DNA from: DASUPK01 sp963774305
Lineage (GTDB): Bacteria; Actinomycetota; Thermoleophilia; Solirubrobacterales; 70-9
Length of the DNA stretch: 64,000 nucleotides
Reading direction: 5' to 3'
Assembly (NCBI GenBank): GCA_963774305.1
Contig: CAVZEM010000011.1
Span: 1 to 64,000 of the forward strand
Shown: positions 19,655 to 29,060 of the stretch, one piece after another
Position numbering within the stretch: the stretch's first letter is position 1
Layout of the letters: each line of letters opens with the position of its first letter
Notes under the pieces: generated by a model
Databases searched by the model: none
Told to the model about the DNA's origin: nothing
What the model saw: the letters and a program-made list of their open reading frames with translations, nothing else
Translations under genes and position numbers: made by a program

Positions 19655-20464
19655 TTGACTTCGCAAGCTGACACGCCGGGTCCGATCGCCCTCTACGAGC
19701 AGAGCGTGATGGAACGCATCCGGGACTTCGACGACCCCCACCAGGAGTGGCGGCGTCTGTTCTCCGAGCTGCTCGGCACCTTCTTCCTCGTGCTGGTTGC
19801 CGCTGGCGGAGGGATGATGGGCCACGCCTTCCCGGGCCAGGTCAGCCACACGGCGGCGGTCGTCGCACCGGGGCTGATGGTCATGACGATCATCCTCTTC
19901 ATGGGGAAGGTCTCGGGAGCGCATCTCAACCCCGCGGTGAGCATCGCCTTCGCGCTGCGCCGAGACTTCCCCTGGCGTCGCGTCCCGGGCTACATCGTGG
20001 TACAGCTGATCGGGGCCACGCTCGCGGCCCTCTTCCTGCACGCGGTGATCGACGTCTCGGCCACCTACGGGGCCAATTACCCCGCCCACGGCTACTCAGC
20101 CATGGCTGCCTTCTGGATGGAGCTGGTCCTGACCGTGGGCCTGGTCAGTGTGATCCTCGGCGTCTCCTCCGGTGCACAGAACGTCGGCGTCATCGCCGCC
20201 CTCGGGGTCGGCGCCTATATCGCCCTGGCCGGCCTCTGGGGCAGCCCGATCTCGGGTGCCTCGATGAACCCGGCCCGCACATTCGGTCCCGACCTGGTCG
20301 GCACCGATTTCACCAGCTACTGGGTCTACATTGCCGGACCGATCGCCGGTGCCGCACTGGCAGCCGTGATCGCCTTCGTCCTGCGCGGCCCGGGTGGCGG
20401 CAGGTCAGGTTCGGCCGCGGCGCAGGGCGGCCTCTTCACCGAGGTCGGCGAGCGGGGCCAGTGA
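19655..20464 (+). CDS. Aquaporin/MIP family channel
   Basis: 269 residues, six transmembrane helices and both pore loops: SGAHLNPAVS and SGASMNPARTFGP, the paired NPA boxes. Membrane channel for water or small neutral solutes. The listed start is TTG (19655); ATG at 19709 (MERIRDFDD) is an alternative and neither has a strong ribosome site. Lies within the second tRNA-Pro module; a second MIP channel is at 60.6 kb. Confidence 0.85.
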   Translation: MTSQADTPGPIALYEQSVMERIRDFDDPHQEWRRLFSELLGTFFLVLVAAGGGMMGHAFPGQVSHTAAVVAPGLMVMTIILFMGKVSGAHLNPAVSIAFALRRDFPWRRVPGYIVVQLIGATLAALFLHAVIDVSATYGANYPAHGYSAMAAFWMELVLTVGLVSVILGVSSGAQNVGVIAALGVGAYIALAGLWGSPISGASMNPARTFGPDLVGTDFTSYWVYIAGPIAGAALAAVIAFVLRGPGGGRSGSAAAQGGLFTEVGERGQ

Positions 20465-20526
20465 TGGTGTCCGCAGTCGATGGCGTCTGATGTGCCGCTG
20501 GACAGGGCCGACCATCAACACCGGCG

Positions 20527-20821
20527 TCAGCCGGTAACAAGTGGCTGGTAGCCGGGCCTCTCGCCCTCGGTGGGCGTGAGGCGCTTGCGCGCCAGCTCAT
20601 CGACGAGGAGACCCAGCATCGTCTGCTGGAGGCTTCGCGTCTGGTCGTCGGCGTTGCTGGGGTGGGCCAGGTTGCGCTCCTCGAACGGGTCGAGGGTCAG
20701 GTCGTAGAGCTCGAATTCGTCAGGCTCGGGCTCGGACACCTCGATCTTCTTGCGGCCCTGGAGTCTCTCGTCGCGCTCGCCTGGCACGGTCCAGAACTGC
20801 TGGTTGTCCGCCGCGCACGGT
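20527..20821 (-). pseudogene. Sulfatase C-terminal fragment
   Basis: QFWTVPGERDERLQG and EFELYDLTLDPFEERNLAHP are the C-terminal landmarks of an arylsulfatase-type enzyme, but the catalytic two-thirds (CxPSR motif, metal ligands) are absent. Upstream sequence switches abruptly to an RTX-type N-terminus in another frame around 20815, so two unrelated genes are joined here. Confidence 0.7.
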
Positions 20822-21070
20822 GTCGCGGCCAAATCCTGCGCAGACCAGGTCGTCGCCGGCGCCGGTGCTGATCACGTCGGTGCCGCCGCAGGCGACGATC
20901 ACGTCGTCGCCGGGGCCCGTCTTGATCCGGTCAGGACCGCCGGTGCCGACTCTCGTCGCGGTTCGCCCGTCGCAGGTCGCGCTGTGCGCGTCCGCGGGCG
21001 CCATCGCTGCGAGGACCGAGATCGAGATCGCCGTCGCCCCCAGGCTTGCGATTTTCGTGAGGAAGTTCAT
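20822..21070 (-). pseudogene. N-terminal fragment of a secreted RTX-like protein
   Basis: A signal peptide (MNFLTKIASLGATAISISVL, then AAMAPADAHS) precedes two nonapeptide-type turns (TGPGDDVIVACGGTD, GAGDDLVCAGFGRD). The gene is then cut where the sulfatase fragment begins. Resembles the start of the neighbouring RTX family but is too short to function. Confidence 0.65.
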
Positions 21071-21136
21071 CCCGTCGAGTGCCTTTCGCGCACCCGGCCG
21101 GGCCGGCCCTTTCGGGCCGGCCCGCTCGGGAGCTAT

Positions 21137-21883
21137 CTACGGGATCTTCCGCTGCTTCTCGCAGTGGCGCGGAGTGTCGCGTCCCGCACCTCCGTTGCAG
21201 AGGTCGCGGCCTCCTGCGCCGTCCAGGCCGTCGTTGCCGGCCGCGCCGAAGAGATCGTCGTTACCGAGACCTCCGATCAGGTTGTCCTTCCCGGGGCCGC
21301 CGAGAAGGCGATCTGCGCCCTTCGCGCCGAGCAGGCGATCGTTACCGGGGTTGCCGTTGAGGACGTCGTTGCCCCCGCCGCCCATGATGGTGTCGTCATC
21401 GATCCCGCCGGTCAGCGAATCGGCGGCGTTGGAGCCCTGGAGCGTGTCGTCGCCGCTGCCGCCGTCGAGCGTCGCCGGTATCGGGGGCCCGAAGACGAAG
21501 TCGCTGACGATCAGGTTGTCCGGGCCCTCGCGACCGATCATCGCGATCCCGTTGACCGGCGCTCTCGGGCAAAGCGCGACACCCGAGCTCGGGACCGAGA
21601 CGACGCACGGCGCCGAAGCGATCACGGGGTTGATGAGCGAATTGACCTCGTAGCAGGGCGATCCCCCGGGACAGGCGGGATCAGTCTGGTCGGAGACCGT
21701 GAACTGGTTGGCGCTCGAGTCGCCGACGGCGGTGATCTTGCCGTCAGGGCTGATACTGACCGAGACCGAAGTCGCCGCCTGGGCCCCCGCCGGGACCAGC
21801 GCCGCAAGGGCGAGTCCGGTGAGCGCGAGGAGCAGCGACAGCCGGCCGCGGCGATGGGTGGTGGTGGTGGTGGTCGTGTTCAT
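21137..21883 (-). CDS. Secreted RTX-type calcium-binding repeat protein
   Basis: 248 residues. Signal peptide (LSLLLALTGLALAALVPAGA), a beta-rich N-terminal region, then about seven tandem GGxGxD-type repeats (DGGSGDDTLQGSNAADSLTG, GGGGNDVLNGNPGNDRL, GGLGNDDLFGAAGNDGLDG) expected to form a Ca2+-bound beta-roll outside the cell. A good ribosome site (aggagg) precedes the ATG at 21883. A His-Thr codon run occurs just after the start. Function unknown. Confidence 0.85.
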   Translation of the reverse strand: MNTTTTTTTHRRGRLSLLLALTGLALAALVPAGAQAATSVSVSISPDGKITAVGDSSANQFTVSDQTDPACPGGSPCYEVNSLINPVIASAPCVVSVPSSGVALCPRAPVNGIAMIGREGPDNLIVSDFVFGPPIPATLDGGSGDDTLQGSNAADSLTGGIDDDTIMGGGGNDVLNGNPGNDRLLGAKGADRLLGGPGKDNLIGGLGNDDLFGAAGNDGLDGAGGRDLCNGGAGRDTPRHCEKQRKIP

Positions 21884-22053
21884 CAAACCTGCCTCCTGTT
21901 TCGTCGCCGCTCGAACCGAGCGACGAACTGGAACGTGTCCAGCATCAAGGCAGAGGCTACGCCCAATCGAGCACAGCGCGAACGCGGCTCGAGCCACGTT
22001 TGGCCCGGTGCGGGACAGCTGTTTCGCCCCTCTACGAGGGCCGGAGAACGACG

Positions 22054-22148
22054 GGGCTCTAGTCGAGCGCCTCGCAGCCCTTCCCGCATCGCGGACCCCG
22101 CCGCCGACGCACGTGTCCTTGCCCTTCCCTCCGAGCAGCTTTTCGTTT
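22054..22148 (-). pseudogene. Possible C-terminal scrap of another RTX protein
   Basis: LLGGKGKDTCVGGGVRDAG resembles the terminal turn of RTX proteins with the typical late Cys. It abuts the third tRNA-Pro remnant, which would have cut off the rest. Short, so tentative. Confidence 0.4.
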
Positions 22149-22151
22149 AGA

Positions 22152-22205
22152 TCGGGGCGACTGGATTTGAACCAGCGACCTTTCGGCCCCCAGCCGAATG
22201 CGCTA
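22152..22205 (-). repeat. Truncated tRNA-Pro 3' end, copy 3 (longest)
   Basis: 54 bp identical to the intact tRNA-Pro at 35.78 kb, extending through the anticodon arm into the D arm before diverging. Left boundary of the largest module (13.6 kb) of the island. Confidence 0.9.
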
Positions 22206-22287
22206 TTAGCGTGTATGGGTCCCGTCCAGTTGCTCCTCCGCATTCCCGTGCGGTTCCAGGTGGTCTGAGTTGTCCTGAGTTTCGTGC

Positions 22288-22313
22288 AGATTGTGCCCTC
22301 GAATGTGCCCTCG
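22288..22313. repeat. 26-bp direct repeat, copy 1 (two 10-bp motifs, 12-bp period)
   Basis: agat followed by two tgtgccctcg motifs with a 12-bp period. An identical copy lies at 35646-35671 beside the intact tRNA-Pro, in the same orientation. Looks like arm-type recombinase sites, but that is inference. Confidence 0.85.
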
Positions 22314-22477
22314 GGGTCAGCACCACCCTGCCTCTCGCTCGAAGCCCGAGCGCCCGCACAATCCTGGCGCAGACGTGCCCCTTGGGCGGAAACGGGTCTA
22401 TTCGCTGCGCGCTTCGTTTTCACGTAAAGCGGGTGCTAATACGTCGCTCCTGGCGGACCCTCGCGTGATCGCATCCA

Positions 22478-22553
22478 CGCGAGAGCGACAGCGCCGCCCA
22501 GCGCCGCGAAGAGTGCTGCTTTGCATGGAAAGCAGCAGTTTCTGCGAGATACT
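22478..22553. repeat. Interspersed repeat with hairpin, copy 1
   Basis: Contains a perfect 9-bp stem (tgctgcttt / aaagcagca, loop gcatgg, 22514-22537) followed by gtttctgcgagatactgg. Homologous sequence occurs at ~31785-31862 and, more weakly, at 32668-32706. The hairpin could serve as a terminator. Confidence 0.65.
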
Positions 22554-22560
22554 GGGCGTG

Positions 22561-23485
22561 ATGCGGGCCGCTGGTATTACGGAGTTCGGCGCTGCTGTCG
22601 GGCCAATCGACCTCCCAGATCCGCGGCCGCTCGCGGACGACGAGGTCCTGATCGAAATCCGGGCCGCGGGCGTCGGCAACTGGAGGAGTTCGTCCGCACG
22701 GGTGACTGGGACGTCGGCCGCGCCCCTCCAATGGCGCTCGGCGTCGAGGCCGCCGGCGTCATCACGGCGATTGGAGATTCTGTCGAAGACTGGGAGCCGG
22801 GCGATGAGGTGCTCAGCCACCCCCTGCCGCTGCGGGATCAGGGAACCTGGGCGCCCTTGCTGATCGCCTCGGCGACTGGGCTCGCGCGAAAGCCTGCCGT
22901 TCTCTCGTGGGAGGCCGCGGCAGCGTTCCCGTTCCGGCCCTGACCGCGACGCAGGTGATCGACGGAGCACTGGCGGTGCGCCCTGACGACCTGGTCCTCG
23001 TCAATGGTGGGGGCGGGGTGACCGGCACGGTGCTCGTTGGACTGGCCGCGGCGCGCGGCGCCGAGGTGATCGCGACGGCGGGACCGGCCAACCATGAGCG
23101 CCTGCGCCGGCTGGGAGCGGCCCACGTGCTCGACTATCACGACCCCGACTGGCCGGAGCGGGCGCGCGCCATTGGCCGCGGCTTGGGCGTGAGCGCCGTC
23201 GCGAACGCGGCGCCTAACGGCTCAGCCGACGCGATCGTCAGCCTGCGCGACGGCGGTCGCCTTGCGACGATCACCCAGGACCCACCGGACGAGCAGCGGG
23301 GGATAGAGATCTCGTCGGTGATCGTGCAGCCCGACGGCCGCGCGCTGGGCGAGCTTGCCGAGCTGGTCGCGACCGGGAAGCTCGAGTTCTCGACCGCGGC
23401 GACGTTCCCGCTCGAGGAGGCCGCCGAAGCCTTCGCGGCAGGAACCGGGGGCGGCGCCGGCGGAGCGGTCGTGCTTCGCCCCTGA
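22561..23485 (+). pseudogene. Zinc-less MDR (quinone oxidoreductase-like), two frameshifts
   Basis: Medium-chain dehydrogenase/reductase: N-terminal GroES-like part (MRAAGITEFGAAVG, VEAAGVITAIGDSVEDW), then a Rossmann domain (VNGGGGVTGTVLVGLAAARG) and FPLEEAAEAF near the end. Frames change near 22683 and near 22930; in both places restoring one G rejoins the expected protein. Either a recent pseudogene or two single-base sequence errors. Would use NADPH to reduce quinones or enones. Confidence 0.75.
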
Positions 23486-23562
23486 CGGGGCGAGGATCTT
23501 TGGCGAAATAGTCGCTTTGGACTGACATGAAGAACTGGATTCCGATTTGGTCACCGCGCGGC

Positions 23563-24771
23563 TTAGGTCGGAATCCCGAAGACTGCTACCACGGCCATCG
23601 CCAACGCGATGCCGGTGAAGAAGGCGACCCAGGCCCACCGCTCGGCCCGCCAGGCGAGCCGCCCGGCGATCAACGCCTGCGACAGGTAGTAGGCGGCGAA
23701 CACCCTGGAGGCCAGCGCCACTACCGAGCTGACGTCGGTGATCAGCACGACAAGAATCGCCGGGACCAAGAACAGCGGGAAGGTCCACTGCCTGGGCAAC
23801 CGATCGCCGACCTGCCGGGCCAGCATCTCGGTCCGGGTTTCGGTGTCGTTCACGATCGCCGACAACTGGCTGCCCAGCGCCGCGGCCATGATCAGGAACG
23901 GCAGAAAGGCGCTGACCTGCTTGGAGACTTCGAAGATCGCCGTCACGTTGTTGGGAGCCTTGACGGTGGCGAAGAGGATCAGCGAGAAGGCGACGAAGAG
24001 GACGTAGACCGCCGACGAGATGTACTGAGCGGAGCGCATCGTCTTGACCCGCCGCTCGGCGGAGAAGTAGGCGCCGATGTAGCGGGAGGACTCGAACCCT
24101 TGGACGAGCACGAAGAGTCCGAGCAGCTTGCGGAACGCCTCATTGTTGTCGGGAGCGTTGAAGTGGGGCAAGTCGAAGTCGCCGCCGACCAGCCGCTGGA
24201 CGTTGTAGGCGGCGAATGCGACGAGCACCGCGACGATCGCCGACAGATTGAAGGCCGTGGTCTTGTTGCCCAGGTCGTTGAGCGCCAACAGGCCCTTGGC
24301 GAAGCCGTAGATCGTGAGGATGCCGAGCAGCGCTGCGGCGGTAGCGGTGACGAGTCCGGGCGAGTAGAGGTCGCCCAACGGCAGCCACACCAGCGTCATC
24401 AGCAGCTGGGCGTAGTAGCCCACGTTCACCACCGAGGCGGCCAGCAGCGCCCAGACCGCGAAGGAGTTCCACCTGTGCAGAGGATCGGGCTTGCCGATCA
24501 GCGGCTCGTAGTTGCTGATGTTGTAGGAGATCGCGAAGCCGGTGAGGATCGCGAGTAGGCAGAGCCCGAGCATGGCCCAGGTGGCGTCGTAGCCGAACAG
24601 GAGGATGATGACCGGCGAGAAGACGATGAAGCCGACGTCCATGATCTCGGCGAGGGGCACCACCGTCGCCTTGTAGGTGCTCGACTCCTGGAGCTTCGGC
24701 CGGTAGAGGAGCCAGGCGAGTCCCGCCAGGGTGACAACCGCGACGATGCTGTTAAACAGGCCGGCGCTCAT
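23563..24771 (-). CDS. Polytopic membrane protein, possibly a permease
   Basis: 402 residues with about 11-12 hydrophobic helices, for example FIVFSPVIILLFGY, TAAALLGILTIYGFAKG, FLPFLIMAAALGSQLSAIVN and WVAFFTGIALAMAVVAVFG. The overall pattern suggests an APC/LeuT-like transporter, but I recognise no defining motif. Single gene, flanked on the right by a strong hairpin terminator. Confidence 0.7.
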   Translation of the reverse strand: MSAGLFNSIVAVVTLAGLAWLLYRPKLQESSTYKATVVPLAEIMDVGFIVFSPVIILLFGYDATWAMLGLCLLAILTGFAISYNISNYEPLIGKPDPLHRWNSFAVWALLAASVVNVGYYAQLLMTLVWLPLGDLYSPGLVTATAAALLGILTIYGFAKGLLALNDLGNKTTAFNLSAIVAVLVAFAAYNVQRLVGGDFDLPHFNAPDNNEAFRKLLGLFVLVQGFESSRYIGAYFSAERRVKTMRSAQYISSAVYVLFVAFSLILFATVKAPNNVTAIFEVSKQVSAFLPFLIMAAALGSQLSAIVNDTETRTEMLARQVGDRLPRQWTFPLFLVPAILVVLITDVSSVVALASRVFAAYYLSQALIAGRLAWRAERWAWVAFFTGIALAMAVVAVFGIPT

Positions 24772-24863
24772 CTCTCAGCTCTGGCCAATCCGGCTCAGAC
24801 GGCCAAGTCGTATCACGCCCAGGCCCACGCCTCGGCTACAGGGCGGTCGGTATCCGTGCAAGG

Positions 24864-24892
24864 CGCCGCTTTTCGTTCAAAGCGGCGGTTTT
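24864..24892. terminator. Intrinsic terminator hairpin
   Basis: Perfect 9-bp stem cgccgcttt / aaagcggcg with a six-base loop, followed by gtttt in the plus direction. Confidence 0.75.
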
Positions 24893-24977
24893 CAACCGGT
24901 TCCGGCAGCTGCAGGGCGGCCCGCAGCGCAAGTGCGGGTGCCTGGAAGTGCTCTTAGTTCCCCTGAGTTCTCGGCAG

Positions 24978-24999
24978 TTCGGGAGATATTTCGGGAGAT
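24978..24999. repeat. Pair of 10-bp motifs with 12-bp period
   Basis: ttcgggagat twice. The preceding bases (cctgagttctcggcag) resemble those preceding the 26-bp repeat at 22288 (cctgagtttcgtgcag), so this is the same architecture with a different core motif. Confidence 0.6.
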
Positions 25000-25110
25000 G
25001 GTTTCCTGTCGCCCCAGATTCGCTTCGGCCTCCCTCCCCCGAGCCTCGCTCCCGCTTTCACGCGGGAGGGAGGCGTCCTGATCACCGACCATGAACGGGC
25101 CCATGGTTGA

Positions 25111-26610
25111 ATGACCGCAATGCCCCGTGCGCTCGAGGCCGAGTACCTGGTAGTCGGAGCCGGGGCGTCGGGCATGGCTTTCGCCGACGCCCTGATCCGG
25201 CATGCCGACGTGCAGGTCGCCCTGGTCGATCGCCGGCACGGGCCCGGCGGTCACTGGCTCGATGCGTACCCTTTCGTGCGGCTGCACCAGGCGTCCTCGT
25301 TCTACGGAGTGGCCTCGATGATGCTGGGCTCCGGATCGATCCAGCGCGAGGGACCCGAGGCCGGCCTGCACGAACGGGCGAGCGCTGCGGAGATCTGCGC
25401 CTACTACCAGCGGGTGTTGAACGAGCAACTGGTGCCCTCGGGCCGGGTGGAGTTCCACCCGAACTGCGAGTACCTGGGTGACGGCTCGTTCGTCTCGCGC
25501 ATCTCCGGGCAGCGTTACCAAGCCGGCCCGGATTGCCGGATCGTCGACGCCCGCTACCTCGCCCCCGAGATCCCCGCGACCACCGAGCCGCCGTTCGGCG
25601 TCGCCGACGGGATCCGGGCACTGCCGGTCAACGAGCTACCGAGGCTGGAGACCGCACCAGGGGAGTTCGTCATCGTCGGGTCCGGGAAGACGGCAACCGA
25701 CGCCTGCGTCTGGCTGCTCGAAAGCGGTGTCGACCCGGATTCCATCTGCTGGGTCCGCCCCCGCGAGCCGTGGATGTTCGACCGCGCGGTCCTCCAGCCC
25801 GACCCCGCCGTGTTCATCGGGATGGCTGCCGACGTCATGGAGGCGGCAAGCGCGGCCTCCTCCCCGGATGACCTCTTCCTGCGAATGGAAGCCGCGGGGG
25901 TGATGCTCCGTATCGACCCCTCGCTGACGCCGACAATGGCGAAGACACCGACGCTTGCCGAGTGGGAGCTCGACCTGTTGCGCAGCATCGAGCGCGTGGT
26001 CCGGCTCGGACACGTCCGTGGGATCGAGCCCGGGCGGATCGAACTTGAGGAGGGCGATGCCGCGATCGACAGGGACGCGGTGGTCGTCCACTGCGCCGCT
26101 TCCGGGCTGCAGTACCCGCCGCTGATCCCGATCTGGGGCGACGACGCGATCACGATTCAGCCGGTCCGGGCGGGCTTCCCCTGCCTGGCGGCGGCACTGA
26201 TCGGGTACGTGGAGGCGACCCGCGAAGATGATGCTGAGAAGAACCGGCTGTGCCTCCCGTCGCCGCTCTCGGACACACCAACCGACTGGGCGGTGATGCA
26301 GGTCCTAGGCGGCCGTGCATCACTTGCGTTTAGCGCCGCGCCCGACATCAAGGAGTGGGCCGACAGCGTGCCGCTGAACCCCGCGCGCGTCCCCCTGGAC
26401 AGGCCGTTGATGACGATCTGGCGGCCGCCGCAGAGTGCTTCCGCGCCGCCGTCGGCCCCGGGCTCGCGGCAATGGCCGAGCTCGCGGGCCTCACCTCTCT
26501 CGATGGCGAACCCGGTGGGCCATCCGAGGGTTCACGAGCTCGATGAAACCGGGGCGGCATTCTGCGACTGCCTCGCGCTCGCTCCTCCATTGCGCGAGAC
26601 CGAGCACTGA
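25111..26610 (+). CDS. FAD/NAD(P)-dependent monooxygenase-like oxidoreductase
   Basis: 499 residues. N-terminal FAD-binding Rossmann motif (YLVVGAGASGMAFADALI), a second dinucleotide motif (EFVIVGSGKTATDACVWL) and the C-terminal HCAASGLQYPPLIP region. Resembles flavin monooxygenases acting on hydrophobic substrates; substrate unknown. Beyond about residue 430 the sequence becomes low-complexity, while another frame gives a plausible helical tail (AVDDDLAAAAECFRAAV), so a frameshift near 26405 is likely. Confidence 0.75.
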   Translation: MTAMPRALEAEYLVVGAGASGMAFADALIRHADVQVALVDRRHGPGGHWLDAYPFVRLHQASSFYGVASMMLGSGSIQREGPEAGLHERASAAEICAYYQRVLNEQLVPSGRVEFHPNCEYLGDGSFVSRISGQRYQAGPDCRIVDARYLAPEIPATTEPPFGVADGIRALPVNELPRLETAPGEFVIVGSGKTATDACVWLLESGVDPDSICWVRPREPWMFDRAVLQPDPAVFIGMAADVMEAASAASSPDDLFLRMEAAGVMLRIDPSLTPTMAKTPTLAEWELDLLRSIERVVRLGHVRGIEPGRIELEEGDAAIDRDAVVVHCAASGLQYPPLIPIWGDDAITIQPVRAGFPCLAAALIGYVEATREDDAEKNRLCLPSPLSDTPTDWAVMQVLGGRASLAFSAAPDIKEWADSVPLNPARVPLDRPLMTIWRPPQSASAPPSAPGSRQWPSSRASPLSMANPVGHPRVHELDETGAAFCDCLALAPPLRETEH

Positions 26611-26844
26611 GGGGCGGCAGTGCTCCTCGTCGCGCGGAGCGACTGCGCGGCGCAGCGCCGCGTCGCTTGCCCGTCCCAGGCCGCCGGGGGGCTACGTGTC
26701 CGCTTGCGTGCCCGCCTGCGCTGCTCACGATCGGAGCTCGTCGGGAGTGACAGCAGGGCCGAAGGAGGCAAGAAATGCTGCTTCCTGGAAGGCGGGGCTT
26801 GGCGGACACTTGGCCCGACGGTGACGTGAGAGGCTCTTCACGGG

Positions 26845-27774
26845 ATGCTTGATCCGCCCGTGGCCGACAGCCGCTTCGCCGTCGTCCGCGCGCCCTCTGG
26901 GCTCGGCCTGCGCGCGCCAGGGGTGGAGGGGCTCGGGGACGCTCTGCTCGGGCACGGCCTGGCGCAGGCGCTCGGCGCACGCGTCGCCATGACGGTCGTG
27001 CCCCCACCGGCATCCGGAGTCCGCGATCCCGCGAGCGGTGTGCTCAACGGGCCCGAGATTGCCGCGTATGCCATCACCCTCGCCAACGCGGTCGGGACGG
27101 TGCTCGACGCCGGCGACGTGCCGCTCGTCCTCGGTGGCGACTGCAGCGTGCTGCTTGGTGGGGCACTCGCGCTGCGCCGCCGCGCCGCCGCCGGGCTCTT
27201 GTTCCTCGACGGGCACGCCGACTTCTACCAGCCGTCGGCCGAGCCCTCGGGCGAGGCAGCGTCGATGGACCTCGCGCTTGCCACCGGCCACGGTCCGCCC
27301 GCGGTCGGCGACCTCGAGGGCCGCTCGCCACTCGTCCGCGCCGAGGACGCGGTCATCGTCGGCTTCCGCGACGCGGAGGAGCAGGCCCGCGATGGCAGCC
27401 AGCCGCTTCCCGATGCGCTCCTTGCACTCGATCTCGCCGCGGTCCGTGCGGCAGGCGCGCACGCCGCCGCGGACCGCGCCCTCGCCCACCTAACCCGACC
27501 TGACGCCTCCGACCACTTCTGGGTCCACGTGGACGCGGACGTACTCGACGACGCGGTCATGCCCGCGGTCGACTATCGCCAGCCCGGCGGCCTGACCGCC
27601 GATGAGCTCGCGACCATCCTCGCCGCCGCGATGGCTACCGGCCTCGTCGCAGGCGTCGAGGTCACGATCTACAACCCGGCGCTCGACCCCGCCGGGACCG
27701 CCGGCGCCGCGCTCGCCGGAGCGCTCGCTCGCGGGCTCGGCGGCGCCGCCTCGCCTTCGACCGCGACCGCGTAG
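26845..27774 (+). CDS. Arginase/agmatinase-family (ureohydrolase) protein
   Basis: 309 residues with the binuclear-Mn fold of ureohydrolases: LGGDCSVLLGG, LFLDGHADF, HVDADVLDDAVMPAVDY and GVEVTIYNP. The position normally occupied by the first Mn-ligand His (GGDHS) is Cys here; the Asp/His set in DGHAD and DADVLDD is kept. The substrate may therefore not be arginine or agmatine. Standalone gene in the island. Confidence 0.85.
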   Translation: MLDPPVADSRFAVVRAPSGLGLRAPGVEGLGDALLGHGLAQALGARVAMTVVPPPASGVRDPASGVLNGPEIAAYAITLANAVGTVLDAGDVPLVLGGDCSVLLGGALALRRRAAAGLLFLDGHADFYQPSAEPSGEAASMDLALATGHGPPAVGDLEGRSPLVRAEDAVIVGFRDAEEQARDGSQPLPDALLALDLAAVRAAGAHAAADRALAHLTRPDASDHFWVHVDADVLDDAVMPAVDYRQPGGLTADELATILAAAMATGLVAGVEVTIYNPALDPAGTAGAALAGALARGLGGAASPSTATA

Positions 27775-28008
27775 CGGTGCTCGCGCATCAATTGCCTCGG
27801 CACGGTCGGCGACTAATCCCCGCCGCACCAACGGACTGCCCAAGAGTGTCGCTTACCCATGACAGGAGTAGCGGGGCGACGCCGCCCCCGACGCTCGAGG
27901 CGGAGGAGAAGGGGAGTCGCTAGAAGCGGGGGAACCGTTCAGGCCGATGACCTCGGCGGTAACGCTGCGCTTCGGCCCCACGAACGACTCTCAGGATGGA
28001 GAAATGTG

Positions 28009-29031
28009 ATGACCCCCGCCATCTATGTCCAGACGAATGACGCCTCCGACAATGAAATCGTCGCCTTCAGCCGCTCGGAGGAAGGCCAGCTTGCCCCGCT
28101 TGGCCGCTACAGCACAGGTGGTCGCGGAACGGGAGAGCCGCACCTGCCCTCCCAGAACTCAATCGTGATCAGTGATGACGGCCGCTGGCTGCTCGTCGCG
28201 AACCCCGGCAGCGATGACCTGTCGCTGTTCGCGATCGAATCGGGCGGGCTGCGCCTCGAGGATCGCGTCGAGTCAGGCGGCAGCAAGCCCACCAGCGTCG
28301 CCGTCAGCGGAGAGCTCGTCTACGTTCTCAACAACGGCACGCCGTGCATCACTGGCTTGAATCTCTCGAATGGAAAGCTGACGCCGCTTGAGGACTCGAC
28401 GCGGCAGCTGAGCGCCGACGACGCGGACCCCGCTCAGATCTCGTTCAGCGTCGACGGCGACGCGCTGATCGCGACCGAGCGTGGGACGAACAGCATCAGC
28501 AGCTATGCGATCGACGAGCGTGGTTACGCGGAAGGCCCGACCACGATCGAGTCCAAGGGCCAGACGCCGTACGGCTTCGACTTCACGCCGAAGGGCTCGC
28601 TGATCGTCACCGAGGCCTTCGGCGGCGCTGCCGGGGCGGCGGCTGCGTCCTCGTATGCCGTTGCCGGCGGGGGAGAGCTCACCGCGGTCAGCGGCTCGGT
28701 CGGCGACACGCGCAGCGAGGTCTGCTGGGCTGCGGTGACGAACGACGGCCAGTACGCCTACGTCACCAACTTCGGCGACTGCACCGTGTCGTGCTACGAG
28801 ATCGCCGGTGACGGAAGCCTCGAGCTGCGCGATCCGGCGGCCGCCTCGACCCGCCAAGGTGAGAAGGGCCTTCGCGACGAGGCCATCTCGGGCGACGGAC
28901 GCGATCTGTACGCGATCGACGCCGACGCGCAGAAGGTCTTCGGGCGGACCGCAGGCGAAGACGGCCGGCTGACCTCAGTCGGTGAGTTCGAGGGAGCGCC
29001 GGAGACCGTCGCTGGGCTGGCCGCCAGCTGA
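28009..29031 (+). CDS. Seven-bladed beta-propeller, lactonase-like
   Basis: 340 residues of repeated four-strand blades typical of the 6-phosphogluconolactonase/YncE fold: YVQTNDASDNEIVAFSR, SDDGRWLLVANPGSDDLSLF, YAYVTNFGDCTVSCYEI and ISGDGRDLYAIDADAQKV. No signal peptide from the ATG at 28009, which follows a ggag site. Enzymatic activity not established. Confidence 0.8.
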   Translation: MTPAIYVQTNDASDNEIVAFSRSEEGQLAPLGRYSTGGRGTGEPHLPSQNSIVISDDGRWLLVANPGSDDLSLFAIESGGLRLEDRVESGGSKPTSVAVSGELVYVLNNGTPCITGLNLSNGKLTPLEDSTRQLSADDADPAQISFSVDGDALIATERGTNSISSYAIDERGYAEGPTTIESKGQTPYGFDFTPKGSLIVTEAFGGAAGAAAASSYAVAGGGELTAVSGSVGDTRSEVCWAAVTNDGQYAYVTNFGDCTVSCYEIAGDGSLELRDPAAASTRQGEKGLRDEAISGDGRDLYAIDADAQKVFGRTAGEDGRLTSVGEFEGAPETVAGLAAS

Positions 29032-29060
29032 GCGGGATCGCGGCACAGCCCGCTGACGCG

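Larger units (their letters stand above)
22206..22560. other. Gene-free junction region beside tRNA-Pro copy 3
   Basis: I see no gene. It holds the 26-bp direct repeat (22288-22313), a small hairpin near 22424-22438 and one copy of an interspersed repeat with a hairpin (about 22478-22553). Confidence 0.6.
24772..25110. other. Gene-free region with terminator, direct repeats and hairpin
   Basis: No gene seen. Contains a terminator (24864-24892), a 10-bp direct repeat with 12-bp period (24978-24999), and a second hairpin at ~25042-25073 with 12 of 13 bases paired. Confidence 0.6.
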
